Assembly: GCA_964517495.1 (NCBI GenBank)
Contig: CAZFER010000028.1
Coordinates: 1 to 64,000 of the forward strand
DNA length: 64,000 bases
Origin: CAZFER01 sp964517495
Lineage (GTDB): Bacteria; Hinthialibacterota; Hinthialibacteria; Hinthialibacterales; Hinthialibacteraceae
Direction: 5' to 3'
The translations under genes were made by a program, and so were the position numbers. The notes below the pieces were generated by a model. The model searched no databases and was not told the DNA's origin. It saw nothing but the letters and a program-made list of their open reading frames with translations. Positions 42,209-49,700 of this stretch are shown here, piece by piece (the stretch's first letter is position 1; every line of letters starts with the position of its first letter).

Positions 42209-43195
42209 ATGCGCACCGTTTTCGACAATACCAGTAAATTCTTCCGCCTCTTGAGCCAGCGGCGCAGCCGTGAGCCACAGGAGATTCAAATTGAGGTTAC
42301 CAATGCCTGCAATTTGAAATGCGAGATGTGCCCTCACACGCAAGGGACTGTTCCCCAACAGGATTTTCCATTTGCGCTTTTCGAAGACATGGTTAAGCAT
42401 AATCCCGCACCCCGCCGTCTGGTGTTAACGGGTTGGGGGGAGCCTTTGCTACATCCACAGTTTTTTGACTTGATCGGCCTGGCCAATCAGTATTGGCCCG
42501 AGACCCGGGTTCGTTTCACTACCAATGGGATTTTATTGGATGAAGGAAGGCGCCGGTTTATCAAGGAGCATACGATTGCGGGGGTAACCGTCTCCCTGGA
42601 TTTATGGCCGGAACGAAAGAATATTCCCCGCCACTGGCGTGATATTCTGCATCCTCCGACCCCAAAAGTTCTGCGCAACCTGCGAGATTATGGAGCCGAC
42701 CAGCCGCTTGTTAAAGAGACGCCATTAATCCTGCAAAGCTTGTTGGTTGAGGAAAACTTCGGTGATATCCAACAGCTGATTGAGTTTGCCGATGAACACT
42801 CAATCAAGGCAATTAACCTGGTACGAATGCAATCCTATCCCGGTTATCCGGTTCAGCGTCCGAATTGGACGCGTGAACAGGAAATGATCAGTGAACTAAT
42901 GCGTTATGGCAAACGCCATAGGGTTAAAGTACGCAGCGTTAACCGGCAAACGATCGCGTTACAGCTGGCCACCCATCATGATCGGGTGTGCATGCGCACC
43001 GACGACAGCATTTATATCACTGTTGATGGGGGGATCACTCCATGCTGTAATTTGCGAACTTATCATATCGGAAATGTCAACTCGGAATCCCTTCATACCG
43101 CCTGGCATTCAGAAAAGGAGCAAAGTTTCTTCGCCGATCAAAGTCCGATATGTGGAAACTGTGATGCCTTGTTTTACAAGCATCGTGAAATATAA
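42209..43195 (+). CDS. Radical SAM enzyme with SPASM-type C terminus (third of three)
   Basis: Cys34, Cys38 and Cys41 in TNACNLKCEMCPHT bind the radical SAM cluster. LVLTGWGEPLLHP is the GGEP-type motif. The C terminus carries extra Cys residues (TVDGGITPCCNLRTYHIGNV, SPICGNCDAL) of a SPASM or twitch domain for auxiliary clusters. AGGTGA, overlapping the previous stop, serves as ribosome-binding site. SPASM enzymes modify peptides, sugars or alcohols; no small precursor peptide gene is seen beside it. It converges with the unknown protein gene, 16 bases apart. Confidence 0.9.
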   Translation: MRTVFDNTSKFFRLLSQRRSREPQEIQIEVTNACNLKCEMCPHTQGTVPQQDFPFALFEDMVKHNPAPRRLVLTGWGEPLLHPQFFDLIGLANQYWPETRVRFTTNGILLDEGRRRFIKEHTIAGVTVSLDLWPERKNIPRHWRDILHPPTPKVLRNLRDYGADQPLVKETPLILQSLLVEENFGDIQQLIEFADEHSIKAINLVRMQSYPGYPVQRPNWTREQEMISELMRYGKRHRVKVRSVNRQTIALQLATHHDRVCMRTDDSIYITVDGGITPCCNLRTYHIGNVNSESLHTAWHSEKEQSFFADQSPICGNCDALFYKHREI

Positions 43196-43211
43196 TATAT
43201 GCTATAGCACT

Positions 43212-44735
43212 TCACTTTTTAGCGGTTTTCACGATTTCATAATCCGTTTTTTTCTCGGGGATGAGTGAAATATTTCGGAATTCCACGCACTCTTCAAGCC
43301 CATTGATTCCTATACATAAATTAAACGTTGTCGTTTCACGATCCTTTTTGAAGCTGACAATGCTGCAAATATAATCGTTCAAGACAACGCCATAGCGGTT
43401 TTTCAGTGTTCTATAATCTGTATTAAGCGCATCCTCAAACGAATAGGATGTGCTGCTATCTGTTGTTGATTGAGGCTTATTGATAGTATAAATAATCTGA
43501 AAATAATTACGATTTTCACGTATTGTTATCGGTCTATTTGCATACCCTTCCGGAGGAGTTGATGTTCTTAAGGTACCATCGGGATTCCACCATATATTTT
43601 CTTTTACAGGAAAATGAGAAACTCCTATGATTGAGACAACCGCTCCATTGGTTAAGGTTCGTTCTTGTTTTGCTTTGGGTATGGTAGGTATTTCTTGCTT
43701 TTGACGGCCTTGCTCCAACCATTTTTCTTTGTCTTCAGGAGTTTTTCCACTTTCGGTGATTAAGAACTCATAGCCATCATCCTGGTATTGTCGTGGCCAT
43801 TGTGGGTGGGTTGCACTTTTTGCATACCAAATACCATCGCCCAAATGATCGATTTGCAGATAACGTCTTAATGAAGGAGAAGAGGAGAATATGGCCATAA
43901 TGCCTCTTTTATGACCACGTAAAATGCAATGGGCGGTATTGAAATCCGGCCCGGGTTTGACATTGATTTCATATAATCGATAGCCCAAACTTTCCACCAT
44001 CCAACCCAATTCGCGATAGAGGATGGGTTCGATGTTTTTCCACACTTGAGTATTGCCATTCATTTCGTGTGAATCAGGATCGGTTGATTGTTCCTCCTTA
44101 TTGGAAAGAAAAGTGTCGGCATAAGACTGATACTCATCCTTGCTCATAAGAATGGTGGCATATGGTTTATCGCTATCAGGATCCCATGAGCTTTGCATTC
44201 GTCCAAAGTTGACCTTTCCACTTCCACGGCCTGATCCTTTGCCATGTGAACTGAAATTAAAATGGATATTTCTTCCTGAGGGGGTATAACCGACGATATA
44301 GATATGACCGGGTTTTACACGCAATGATTGATCCACAGGATAGATAGCACGAACAGGTGATGTCAGATCATGATTGCCATCCGGGTCTTGCAGGAAGGTG
44401 CTCCAATCAAATTTTTCACTCAGTTTGAGGGAATAGGGTTCAATGACTTCACCATTTTTTTCAAGCCATATTTTTTTTTCACTCAAGTCAATATTAAGAA
44501 GGATATGAGGTTTATCACCCTCTTCAAAATCATTGCGGCTATGATTTCTTCCCATTTCCTGCCATTGGTCAATGATATGTGTTATTTTGTCATAATGATA
44601 AAGAAGCTCAGATTCAGTGACATCGCTGCCTGACCAATAATCTTTTACTGAGGTTGGTTCAGTGAATTGAAAGGCGATGTGGAAAATTGAAATGAAGACG
44701 ACGATAAAAACAGTAATAATAAAAAATATTCGCAT
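43212..44735 (-). CDS. Membrane-anchored protein of unknown family, paralogue A
   Basis: The 507-residue protein has an N-terminal membrane segment or uncleaved signal (about 4-25). I do not recognise the family. Visible landmarks shared with its neighbour at 44854 are NIDLSEKKIWLEKNGEVIEP, the glycine-rich HFNFSSHGKGSGRGSGKVNF, and GPDFNTAHCILRGHKRGIMA followed by IDHLGDGIWYAK. The C-terminal part (NGAVVSIIGVSH, then WWNPDGT) resembles the NG-x-V-x-L-x-G-V...WWxPDG module seen in many planctomycete-type exported proteins. Four Cys in the last 120 residues may form disulfides. GGAG precedes the start. Confidence 0.72.
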   Translation of the reverse strand: MRIFFIITVFIVVFISIFHIAFQFTEPTSVKDYWSGSDVTESELLYHYDKITHIIDQWQEMGRNHSRNDFEEGDKPHILLNIDLSEKKIWLEKNGEVIEPYSLKLSEKFDWSTFLQDPDGNHDLTSPVRAIYPVDQSLRVKPGHIYIVGYTPSGRNIHFNFSSHGKGSGRGSGKVNFGRMQSSWDPDSDKPYATILMSKDEYQSYADTFLSNKEEQSTDPDSHEMNGNTQVWKNIEPILYRELGWMVESLGYRLYEINVKPGPDFNTAHCILRGHKRGIMAIFSSSPSLRRYLQIDHLGDGIWYAKSATHPQWPRQYQDDGYEFLITESGKTPEDKEKWLEQGRQKQEIPTIPKAKQERTLTNGAVVSIIGVSHFPVKENIWWNPDGTLRTSTPPEGYANRPITIRENRNYFQIIYTINKPQSTTDSSTSYSFEDALNTDYRTLKNRYGVVLNDYICSIVSFKKDRETTTFNLCIGINGLEECVEFRNISLIPEKKTDYEIVKTAKK

Positions 44736-44758
44736 TTATTTCTCCAAAGTTTTAAATG

Positions 44759-44847
44759 GTCAGCCATTTGAAGTTCCATTCCCCTCCCAAGACCGGGAAG
44801 GGCGTGGCTCCCAGGGAGGGCGTGGCTCCCGCCGAGCCGCCCTCACG
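44759..44847. repeat. Interspersed repeat family A plus REP-like palindromes between the paralogues
   Basis: Bases 44759-44802 are family A (GTCAGCCATTTGAAGTTCC, then CCCCTCCCAAGACCGGGA). Bases 44795-44845 hold one partial and one full REP-like unit: GGAGGGCGT, then GGCTC-CCGCC-GAGCC, then GCCCTC, which folds into a hairpin with a two-base bulge. The upstream tetramer GGAG is as in REP elements. Confidence 0.65.
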
Positions 44848-44853
44848 TTTAAA

Positions 44854-46362
44854 TTATTTCTTCCCGGTTTCGACAAATCTAAAATCAGTTTTTTGACCAA
44901 GTTCAAGAGAGATATTTTCCAGGTCAACGCAGCTTTCAATGTCGTTGATGGTCACACATAGGTGCATGGTTGTCGTTTTTTGTTCTTTGTTAAATGAATT
45001 GATCGAGCACTCAATACCATATATATTTTCTCCATAACGATCTTCCAAACTAATATAGCCACTTCCGTTGCTTCCTTCAAACGAGGTTGAGGTTTGACGT
45101 CCGCTTGTGCCTGGGGGATTGGTGATTCGGTATACCAATTCAAAGCGGTTGCGGTCAGGGCGATCGGCCATGGCTTCTCTAAGGTTATAAAAAGGTTCTT
45201 TTTCGCGTTTGCTTCCATCCGGATACCACCAGGTTTTTCCGGCGCTAGGATTTTCACATATACCAATGAATTCGATAGTAGCGCCATTCGGTAAATCATG
45301 TTTGAACAGTGTTTTTACAGAGAGCGGCGCCGATTGAATTTTTCTTCCCTTTTTGAGCCATTCTTCCTTATCTTCAGGGATATTATCTTCTTTGGTAATC
45401 AGCATTTCAAATTCTTCTGTCCGGTTAAATCCTTGGGTTATATGGGGCCAATTTTTGGCATACCAAATTCCATCGCCGAGATAATCGAATTTGAAAAAGG
45501 CATAAAATGAATTATTCGAAGAGAAGATAGCAGATATGCCGCTTTTATGCCCACGGACTAGGGCATGGGCGGCATGAAAATCAGGGCCGGCTTCAACTTC
45601 CAGTCTATACAGTTCCATCCCTAGTCCATTTGCTAGCCATTCCATTTCGCGATAAATCTGCGGTTCGATTTCATTCCACTCACGGCTGTTTTCCAGGATT
45701 TCTTTGCTGATAAATAGCTGCTGGTTTGTATTATTTTCTTTAATTGATTGTTTGTAGGCTTCATAGTCTGCCGGACTAATGAGGATTGAATCGTAGTACT
45801 CTTTTTCAGGATCAATGTTTCCCTGTAAAGGTGAAATGGTGGGAAGGCCACTGCCGAACCCAGAGCCGTGGTTACTTAAATTGAAATGGAAATTCATATG
45901 GCTTCCATCGGGTGTTTGCCCGAAGAGATAAATCATTTCAGGCCATTTTTTGGCGGTATACCAGCCTTGATATTTAGCAATAATAGGGGAGTTTATTTTT
46001 TCCCGGCCATCGAGATCCTGATATTCAGCGGACCAGGTTATTTTGGGTGATAATTCAAAATAATAAGGATGCTGAATGTTGCCGTTTATTTCAATCCACA
46101 TCGCCTTTTTGTTAAAATCAATGATTAAGGCGGTATAGGTTTGCGGTTGGCCGGTTTTGTAATCCACATTTTCTTTTCCCAACTCAGACCATTTATCGAT
46201 TAAATCGTTGACCTTCTTCAATTGGTATTGTTTTTCAGAATAGGATAACTCCGGCCCATCCCACATATGATGAGCCGAGGGAGGTTGAGCCATTTGGGCC
46301 ATAAAATATAGAAGAACAGCGAATCCAAGTATAAAAGCTGCTATTCCAAAAATAAATCTCAT
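44854..46362 (-). CDS. Membrane-anchored protein of unknown family, paralogue B
   Basis: This 502-residue protein is homologous along its whole length to the 43212 gene product: IIDFNKKAMWIEINGNIQHP, HFNLSNHGSGFGSGLP, GPDFHAAHALVRGHKSGISA and FDYLGDGIWYAKN occur in the same order. The N-terminal membrane segment (about 5-25) is followed by AQPPSAHHMWDGPELSY. The C-terminal module reads NGATIEFIGICENPSAGKTW with WYPDGSKREKEP. AGGAG lies upstream. The two genes are in the same direction with a repeat-filled gap of 118 bases between them, so this looks like an old tandem duplication. Function unknown. Confidence 0.72.
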   Translation of the reverse strand: MRFIFGIAAFILGFAVLLYFMAQMAQPPSAHHMWDGPELSYSEKQYQLKKVNDLIDKWSELGKENVDYKTGQPQTYTALIIDFNKKAMWIEINGNIQHPYYFELSPKITWSAEYQDLDGREKINSPIIAKYQGWYTAKKWPEMIYLFGQTPDGSHMNFHFNLSNHGSGFGSGLPTISPLQGNIDPEKEYYDSILISPADYEAYKQSIKENNTNQQLFISKEILENSREWNEIEPQIYREMEWLANGLGMELYRLEVEAGPDFHAAHALVRGHKSGISAIFSSNNSFYAFFKFDYLGDGIWYAKNWPHITQGFNRTEEFEMLITKEDNIPEDKEEWLKKGRKIQSAPLSVKTLFKHDLPNGATIEFIGICENPSAGKTWWYPDGSKREKEPFYNLREAMADRPDRNRFELVYRITNPPGTSGRQTSTSFEGSNGSGYISLEDRYGENIYGIECSINSFNKEQKTTTMHLCVTINDIESCVDLENISLELGQKTDFRFVETGKK

Positions 46363-46483
46363 TATGTTGCTCCTGGGGGGTTCGGGCTTTTATATATCAA
46401 CGAATGGTTATTGGAATCATAACTATTCCCTTAATCCGTGGACAATTAGCTAAAAAAAAGAAGCGAGGGGGAACGGCGGGCAT

Positions 46484-46511
46484 GAGGGGCGCGTGTTTAC
46501 GAGCGTCCCTC
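46484..46511. other. GC-rich palindrome
   Basis: GAGGGGCGC (46484-46492) and GCGTCCCTC (46503-46511) pair in eight of nine positions. The stretch 46465-46510 is clearly more GC-rich than its surroundings. No T-run follows. Confidence 0.4.
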
Positions 46512-46532
46512 TCCATATAATGCGTCACATTC

Positions 46533-46606
46533 TTCCTCTGTCAGTGCCCACGCTGCAAATCAGCCGCGCGGTTTTTTGCTTCGGTTGAATTTGCCTTGTT
46601 ATGCCC
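46533..46606 (-). other. attC-like palindrome after the YoeB-type toxin gene
   Basis: Read on the minus strand after the toxin stop: GCATAACAAGGC, then GCAAATTCAACCG, a short A-rich loop, and CGGCTGATTTGC, which pairs back imperfectly with an extrahelical base, then GCGTGGGC. This recalls an integron attC site (RYYYAAC-type start, bulged stem), but the 3' core GTTRRRY is not intact. Confidence 0.3.
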
Positions 46607-46613
46607 CAGTTAC

Positions 46614-46871
46614 TCAGTAGTGAGTCCACATTCGAATAACCTTGACCGCTTTTTCATTCTCAAGAATTTGATATACCAAACGATGCTGTATGTTGATACG
46701 CCGGGAATAGGCCCCCTTTAAATCACCTATAAGTTTTTCGTAGGGAGGTGGTGTCTGGTATGGATTTTCCCGCAGGATTTCCAGCAAGGTCTCAGCTTTA
46801 GATCGTAATCCAACATCTGATAATTTTCTAGCATCTTTGCGAGCCTGTTTTGTGAAAACGACTCGCCACAT
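46614..46871 (-). CDS. YoeB/Txe-family toxin (mRNA interferase)
   Basis: The 85-residue protein has the RelE/YoeB fold order: MWRVVFTKQARKDARKL, NPYQTPPPYEKLIGDLKGAY, SRRINIQHRLVYQI and the C-terminal VIRMWTHY. The Glu/Arg/His residues of YoeB-type ribosome-dependent endoribonucleases are present (Arg in SRRI and QHRL, terminal His-Tyr). The ATG at 46871 overlaps the antitoxin stop by one base (TAATG). It forms a type II module with the upstream gene. Confidence 0.9.
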   Translation of the reverse strand: MWRVVFTKQARKDARKLSDVGLRSKAETLLEILRENPYQTPPPYEKLIGDLKGAYSRRINIQHRLVYQILENEKAVKVIRMWTHY

Positions 46872-47113
46872 TACCAATCGATATCCTCAGAGCATTCTTC
46901 AATCGGTGTGGCTAATCCTTCCCGGATAGATTCACGCATCCCGTGAATATTCAACAGATACAGAGTTTCCTGGATGGAACGCCAGTCTTCCTCCGAAATT
47001 AAAACAGCATTGCCTCGTTTACCCGTAATAATAATAGGCTCGTGAGCCGAGGCTGCTTCGTCAATCAGCCGATAAAGTTTTGATCTTGCCTCACTTGCTG
47101 TTAAAGTGGGCAT
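46871..47113 (-). CDS. YefM/Phd-family antitoxin
   Basis: The 80-residue protein has an N-terminal DNA-binding Phd/YefM domain (TLTASEARSKLYRLIDEAAS, then EPIIITGKRGNAVLISEEDW). The acidic C terminus (EECSEDIDW) should bind and neutralise the YoeB-type toxin. Its ribosome-binding site is AGGAGAG, seven bases before the ATG. The promoter contains CGTAC-type palindromes that suit autorepression by the complex. Confidence 0.9.
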   Translation of the reverse strand: MPTLTASEARSKLYRLIDEAASAHEPIIITGKRGNAVLISEEDWRSIQETLYLLNIHGMRESIREGLATPIEECSEDIDW

Positions 47114-47149
47114 ATTTAACCTCTCCTGATCATGATGTTAAACAACTAA

Positions 47150-47178
47150 ACAGTACGATTTAACGTACGTTTTGTCAA
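47150..47178 (-). promoter_or_regulatory. Toxin-antitoxin promoter with palindromic operator
   Basis: On the minus strand TTGACA (47178-47173) is a perfect -35 box, 17 bases before TACTGT (47155-47150). The spacer contains the palindrome AACGTACGTT (47162-47171), and a second CGTAC half-site overlaps the -10. YefM of E. coli is known to bind TGTACA-type palindromes. Confidence 0.6.
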
Positions 47179-47210
47179 GAGGTAAAATTGCAGCATGAGG
47201 TGTGGCTCTG

Positions 47211-47262
47211 GGGCTGGCTGGAGCGCAGCGTAAGCCAGTCCCTAGCAGTCACTTGTTAGAAT
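47211..47262 (-). other. attC-like palindrome upstream of the toxin-antitoxin module
   Basis: On the minus strand TTCTAACAAGTGACTGC is followed by arms GGGACTGGCT (47242-47233) and AGCCAGCCC (47219-47211), which pair except for one extrahelical A, with the loop TACGCTGCGCTCC. A bulged stem beginning with YTAACA just after a stop codon is the usual form of an integron attC; the 3' GTTRRRY core is not seen. The rest of 47263-47758 holds a gene fragment and no other feature that I recognise. Confidence 0.35.
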
Positions 47263-47270
47263 TTCAAATC

Positions 47271-47507
47271 TCATGGGTCCACTGGCATGTTGACCAAAGT
47301 AAATTGGGTAATCGTCGGTTGACGGAGCTGATACTTCTGGCGAAGGTATCTCACCACTTCGTTCGTATTGTGTCGTTCCGTATCGCAGTCTGCGAAAAAC
47401 GCCCCTCCTGTAGTTTTTTGTAGCAACGCCCCAACTAAGGATAAACTGCTGTGACTTGTTAGTAATTCATTTCCCTGGTTCATTTCAAATATCATTGATA
47501 CTTTCAC
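47271..47507 (-). pseudogene. Short gene fragment, possibly 5' end of an IS1380-type transposase
   Basis: A 78-codon reading frame. The N-terminal half (IFEMNQGNELLTSHSSLSLV, then GALLQKT) resembles the opening LTSHGGLALVGELL of IS1380-type transposases. No DDE catalytic region follows. The stop lies nine bases before the attC-like element, the arrangement expected for a cassette gene. It could equally be a small unrelated cassette protein. Confidence 0.35.
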
Positions 47508-47758
47508 CCTCCCGGTGAGTTAATTCGCAGATAATATATATCACAAACCTTTATGTTTCAATGACTTGCAACGATAACATCAGTTTCCTCACGGATTCAG
47601 GTTATAATAATCGATAAGGCCGGTGGGGATTATTTTTCTGAGATTTCTAATGACTTGCTTTTTTCCATTCATATCTTTTTATTGAAATTACCCTGGATGT
47701 TCGAATCAATCTGTGTTAAAACCATATTAATCGAATTTATATAAGGGAGGAATATATT

Positions 47759-49201
47759 ATGAAAAGCAAAATCATCATACTTTCGATGCTCCTATTTTCT
47801 TTGCCGCTTGTATCAAGTGCGCAAACCTTGGGCTATTGGCAATTTGATGAAACAGGAACAGTACTGAAAGACAGCAGCGGTAATGGATTGGACGGAAATT
47901 TTGGCTTTGAGGCATCAGTGGACACTGATCCTGTTTCCGTTTCAGATTCCCCTTTAGGCGAAGCGGGAGACCGAGCATTGGATATCATCGGTGCACCAGT
48001 GGTAGTGGATGATTCAGAAAACCAGCTTCTTGACCTGGCAGGCCAAAATTTTACGGCTGAGTTATGGCTCAAGATCGATGAAGACCTGAATGGGTTAAGC
48101 TGGTTGGGAACGGTTTACTATGGCCGCCATGGCACTGGCTGGGGAATCGGATTTCGTGATTCAGATGTGAAGTTTACCTTATTTGGTGTTGTTGATATAT
48201 TTCCGCCAGGCCTCCAATTAACTCCGGATGGCGAGTGGCATCATTTAGCCTTTGCTTTTGAATCCGAAGTGGGAGTTGAAGTATTTTTGGATGGTGAATC
48301 CTTCGCCTATATAGAGGAAACCCGTCCAATGATTCAGACGGATACAAATATATTATGGCTGGGAGCGGAAGACGGTGGCAGCCGTCCACTACCCGGGAAA
48401 ATGGACCGATTCAGGGTAACAAAAGGATTGCTTGGCGCCTCGGAGCTTGACAGTGATCCTGCGAATCCTAAACCTGTAACAGATGATACCCTGGCATACT
48501 TTGATTTCAATGAAGAATCCGGACCTGAGTTTAAGAGTGAAGCGCAATCCGGTTTAACGGCTTTGGTGGCTACCCAATGGTATGCGATAGAAACCGCCCC
48601 GGATTTTGTTTCCGACTCTCCTTTGGGCAGTGGCAACGCATTGGAGTTTCAGCGGGGAGATCATGTTGTGGTTTATGATGATGATGAAGATTTAAACTTC
48701 CAATTTGAAAGTTTTACGTTGGAAGCATGGATCAAACCAAGCGATGATATTCCAGGGACCTACGCTGCCTTGTTGCGATATGGTGGTTCACAAACGGCAC
48801 CTGATGACTCTGGTGGATATGGATTATTGTTGAACAGTGACACTGGTGCATTGCGAATGACCTTCTATCAAATTGATGCAGGGAATGATGCCAATGTCGA
48901 TGCGGTGGAAGGAATTGTACCAATCGACGATACCTGGCACCATGTCGCCGCCGTGTATGATGAAGAATTGTTTATGGTACGCTTCTTCGTCGACGGTGAG
49001 TTAAAAGATGAGATTGATTACGTGCTGGGTATTGAAACCGCCAAAGATGTATACATTCTTCATATCGGTGGACAATGGGACAACCGTGATCCTTACGTGG
49101 GAAAAATGGATCAAGTACGCATTAGCTCAGGGGCTCTAACTGCCGATGAACTTGATTACACCGAACCTGTCACACCAGTGTTGGAGTGGTCACTATTCTG
49201 A
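47759..49201 (+). CDS. Secreted protein with two LamG/concanavalin-like domains and C-terminal TPVLEWSLF tag
   Basis: A signal peptide (1-21, ending VSSA) leads into two LamG-like jelly-roll domains. The first has YWQFDETGTVLKDSSGNGLD, FTAELWLKI, DGEWHHLAFAF and DRFRVTKGLL. The second has YFDFNEESG, FTLEAWIKPSDD, DDTWHHVAAVYD and DQVRISSGALTADEL. Such domains bind glycans or proteins at the surface. The last nine residues, TPVLEWSLF, follow the second domain directly and resemble the tails at 17964 and 18734. GGAGG precedes the start, and a terminator follows. Confidence 0.85.
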   Translation: MKSKIIILSMLLFSLPLVSSAQTLGYWQFDETGTVLKDSSGNGLDGNFGFEASVDTDPVSVSDSPLGEAGDRALDIIGAPVVVDDSENQLLDLAGQNFTAELWLKIDEDLNGLSWLGTVYYGRHGTGWGIGFRDSDVKFTLFGVVDIFPPGLQLTPDGEWHHLAFAFESEVGVEVFLDGESFAYIEETRPMIQTDTNILWLGAEDGGSRPLPGKMDRFRVTKGLLGASELDSDPANPKPVTDDTLAYFDFNEESGPEFKSEAQSGLTALVATQWYAIETAPDFVSDSPLGSGNALEFQRGDHVVVYDDDEDLNFQFESFTLEAWIKPSDDIPGTYAALLRYGGSQTAPDDSGGYGLLLNSDTGALRMTFYQIDAGNDANVDAVEGIVPIDDTWHHVAAVYDEELFMVRFFVDGELKDEIDYVLGIETAKDVYILHIGGQWDNRDPYVGKMDQVRISSGALTADELDYTEPVTPVLEWSLF

Positions 49202-49228
49202 TCTGAATAAAACAACCATCATTATATT

Positions 49229-49264
49229 CCCCCGCTTGGTGATAAACCAATCGGGGGATTTTTT
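49229..49264 (+). terminator. Rho-independent terminator after the LamG gene
   Basis: CCCCCGCTTGGT and ACCAATCGGGGG (49229-49257) pair with one mismatch and are followed by ATTTTTT. The rest of the gap up to 49700 shows no gene or repeat that I can support. Confidence 0.8.
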
Positions 49265-49700
49265 ATATTATCTTTGATCCATTTTTTTGTTATGTTTAGT
49301 GGATAGGTTCAGTATACATTAATAGAGCCAAAATTATGGAATCAAACATCTCGAGTCAATTTTCAGATCGATCGCTTCAGGGCGATATGGCGTGCTACCG
49401 AATATTATTGATATCTTCTTTCAGAGGTGTTGCCGTTTGGTTGATTCTATGCTAATTGTTGTTGGTGTTATTTTGGCGGAGGAATTTATGTGAATTTGCG
49501 ATAGTTGCCTTACACCATTAAATATCACCCCGCCATTAATAGACGGGCCACATTGACGATTTTTCCTAGCCTGGCCCCGAAACGCAAACATATAGCAACC
49601 CAGCCACAAGGGATGTCAATAACGCAGTCTTTATTCTCATCCCTTTGTAAATGGAAGCTATATCAACCGATTTTAAACGGTATGACAATGGAGGAACATA

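Noticed and set aside
39213..43195. RiPP biosynthetic cluster
   Set aside because: A SPASM radical SAM enzyme is present, but no small precursor gene, leader-binding RRE domain, peptidase or exporter is beside it; the gaps between the genes are under 20 bases.
44677..44961. Plus-strand reading frame containing GRGSRRA
   Set aside because: It crosses the start of one gene and the end of another and owes its middle to the REP-like hairpins. There is no ribosome-binding site.
49421..49609. Minus-strand 62-codon frame in the gap before the Tat-exported dehydrogenase
   Set aside because: No ribosome-binding site, no recognisable domain, and overlap with another equally weak frame.
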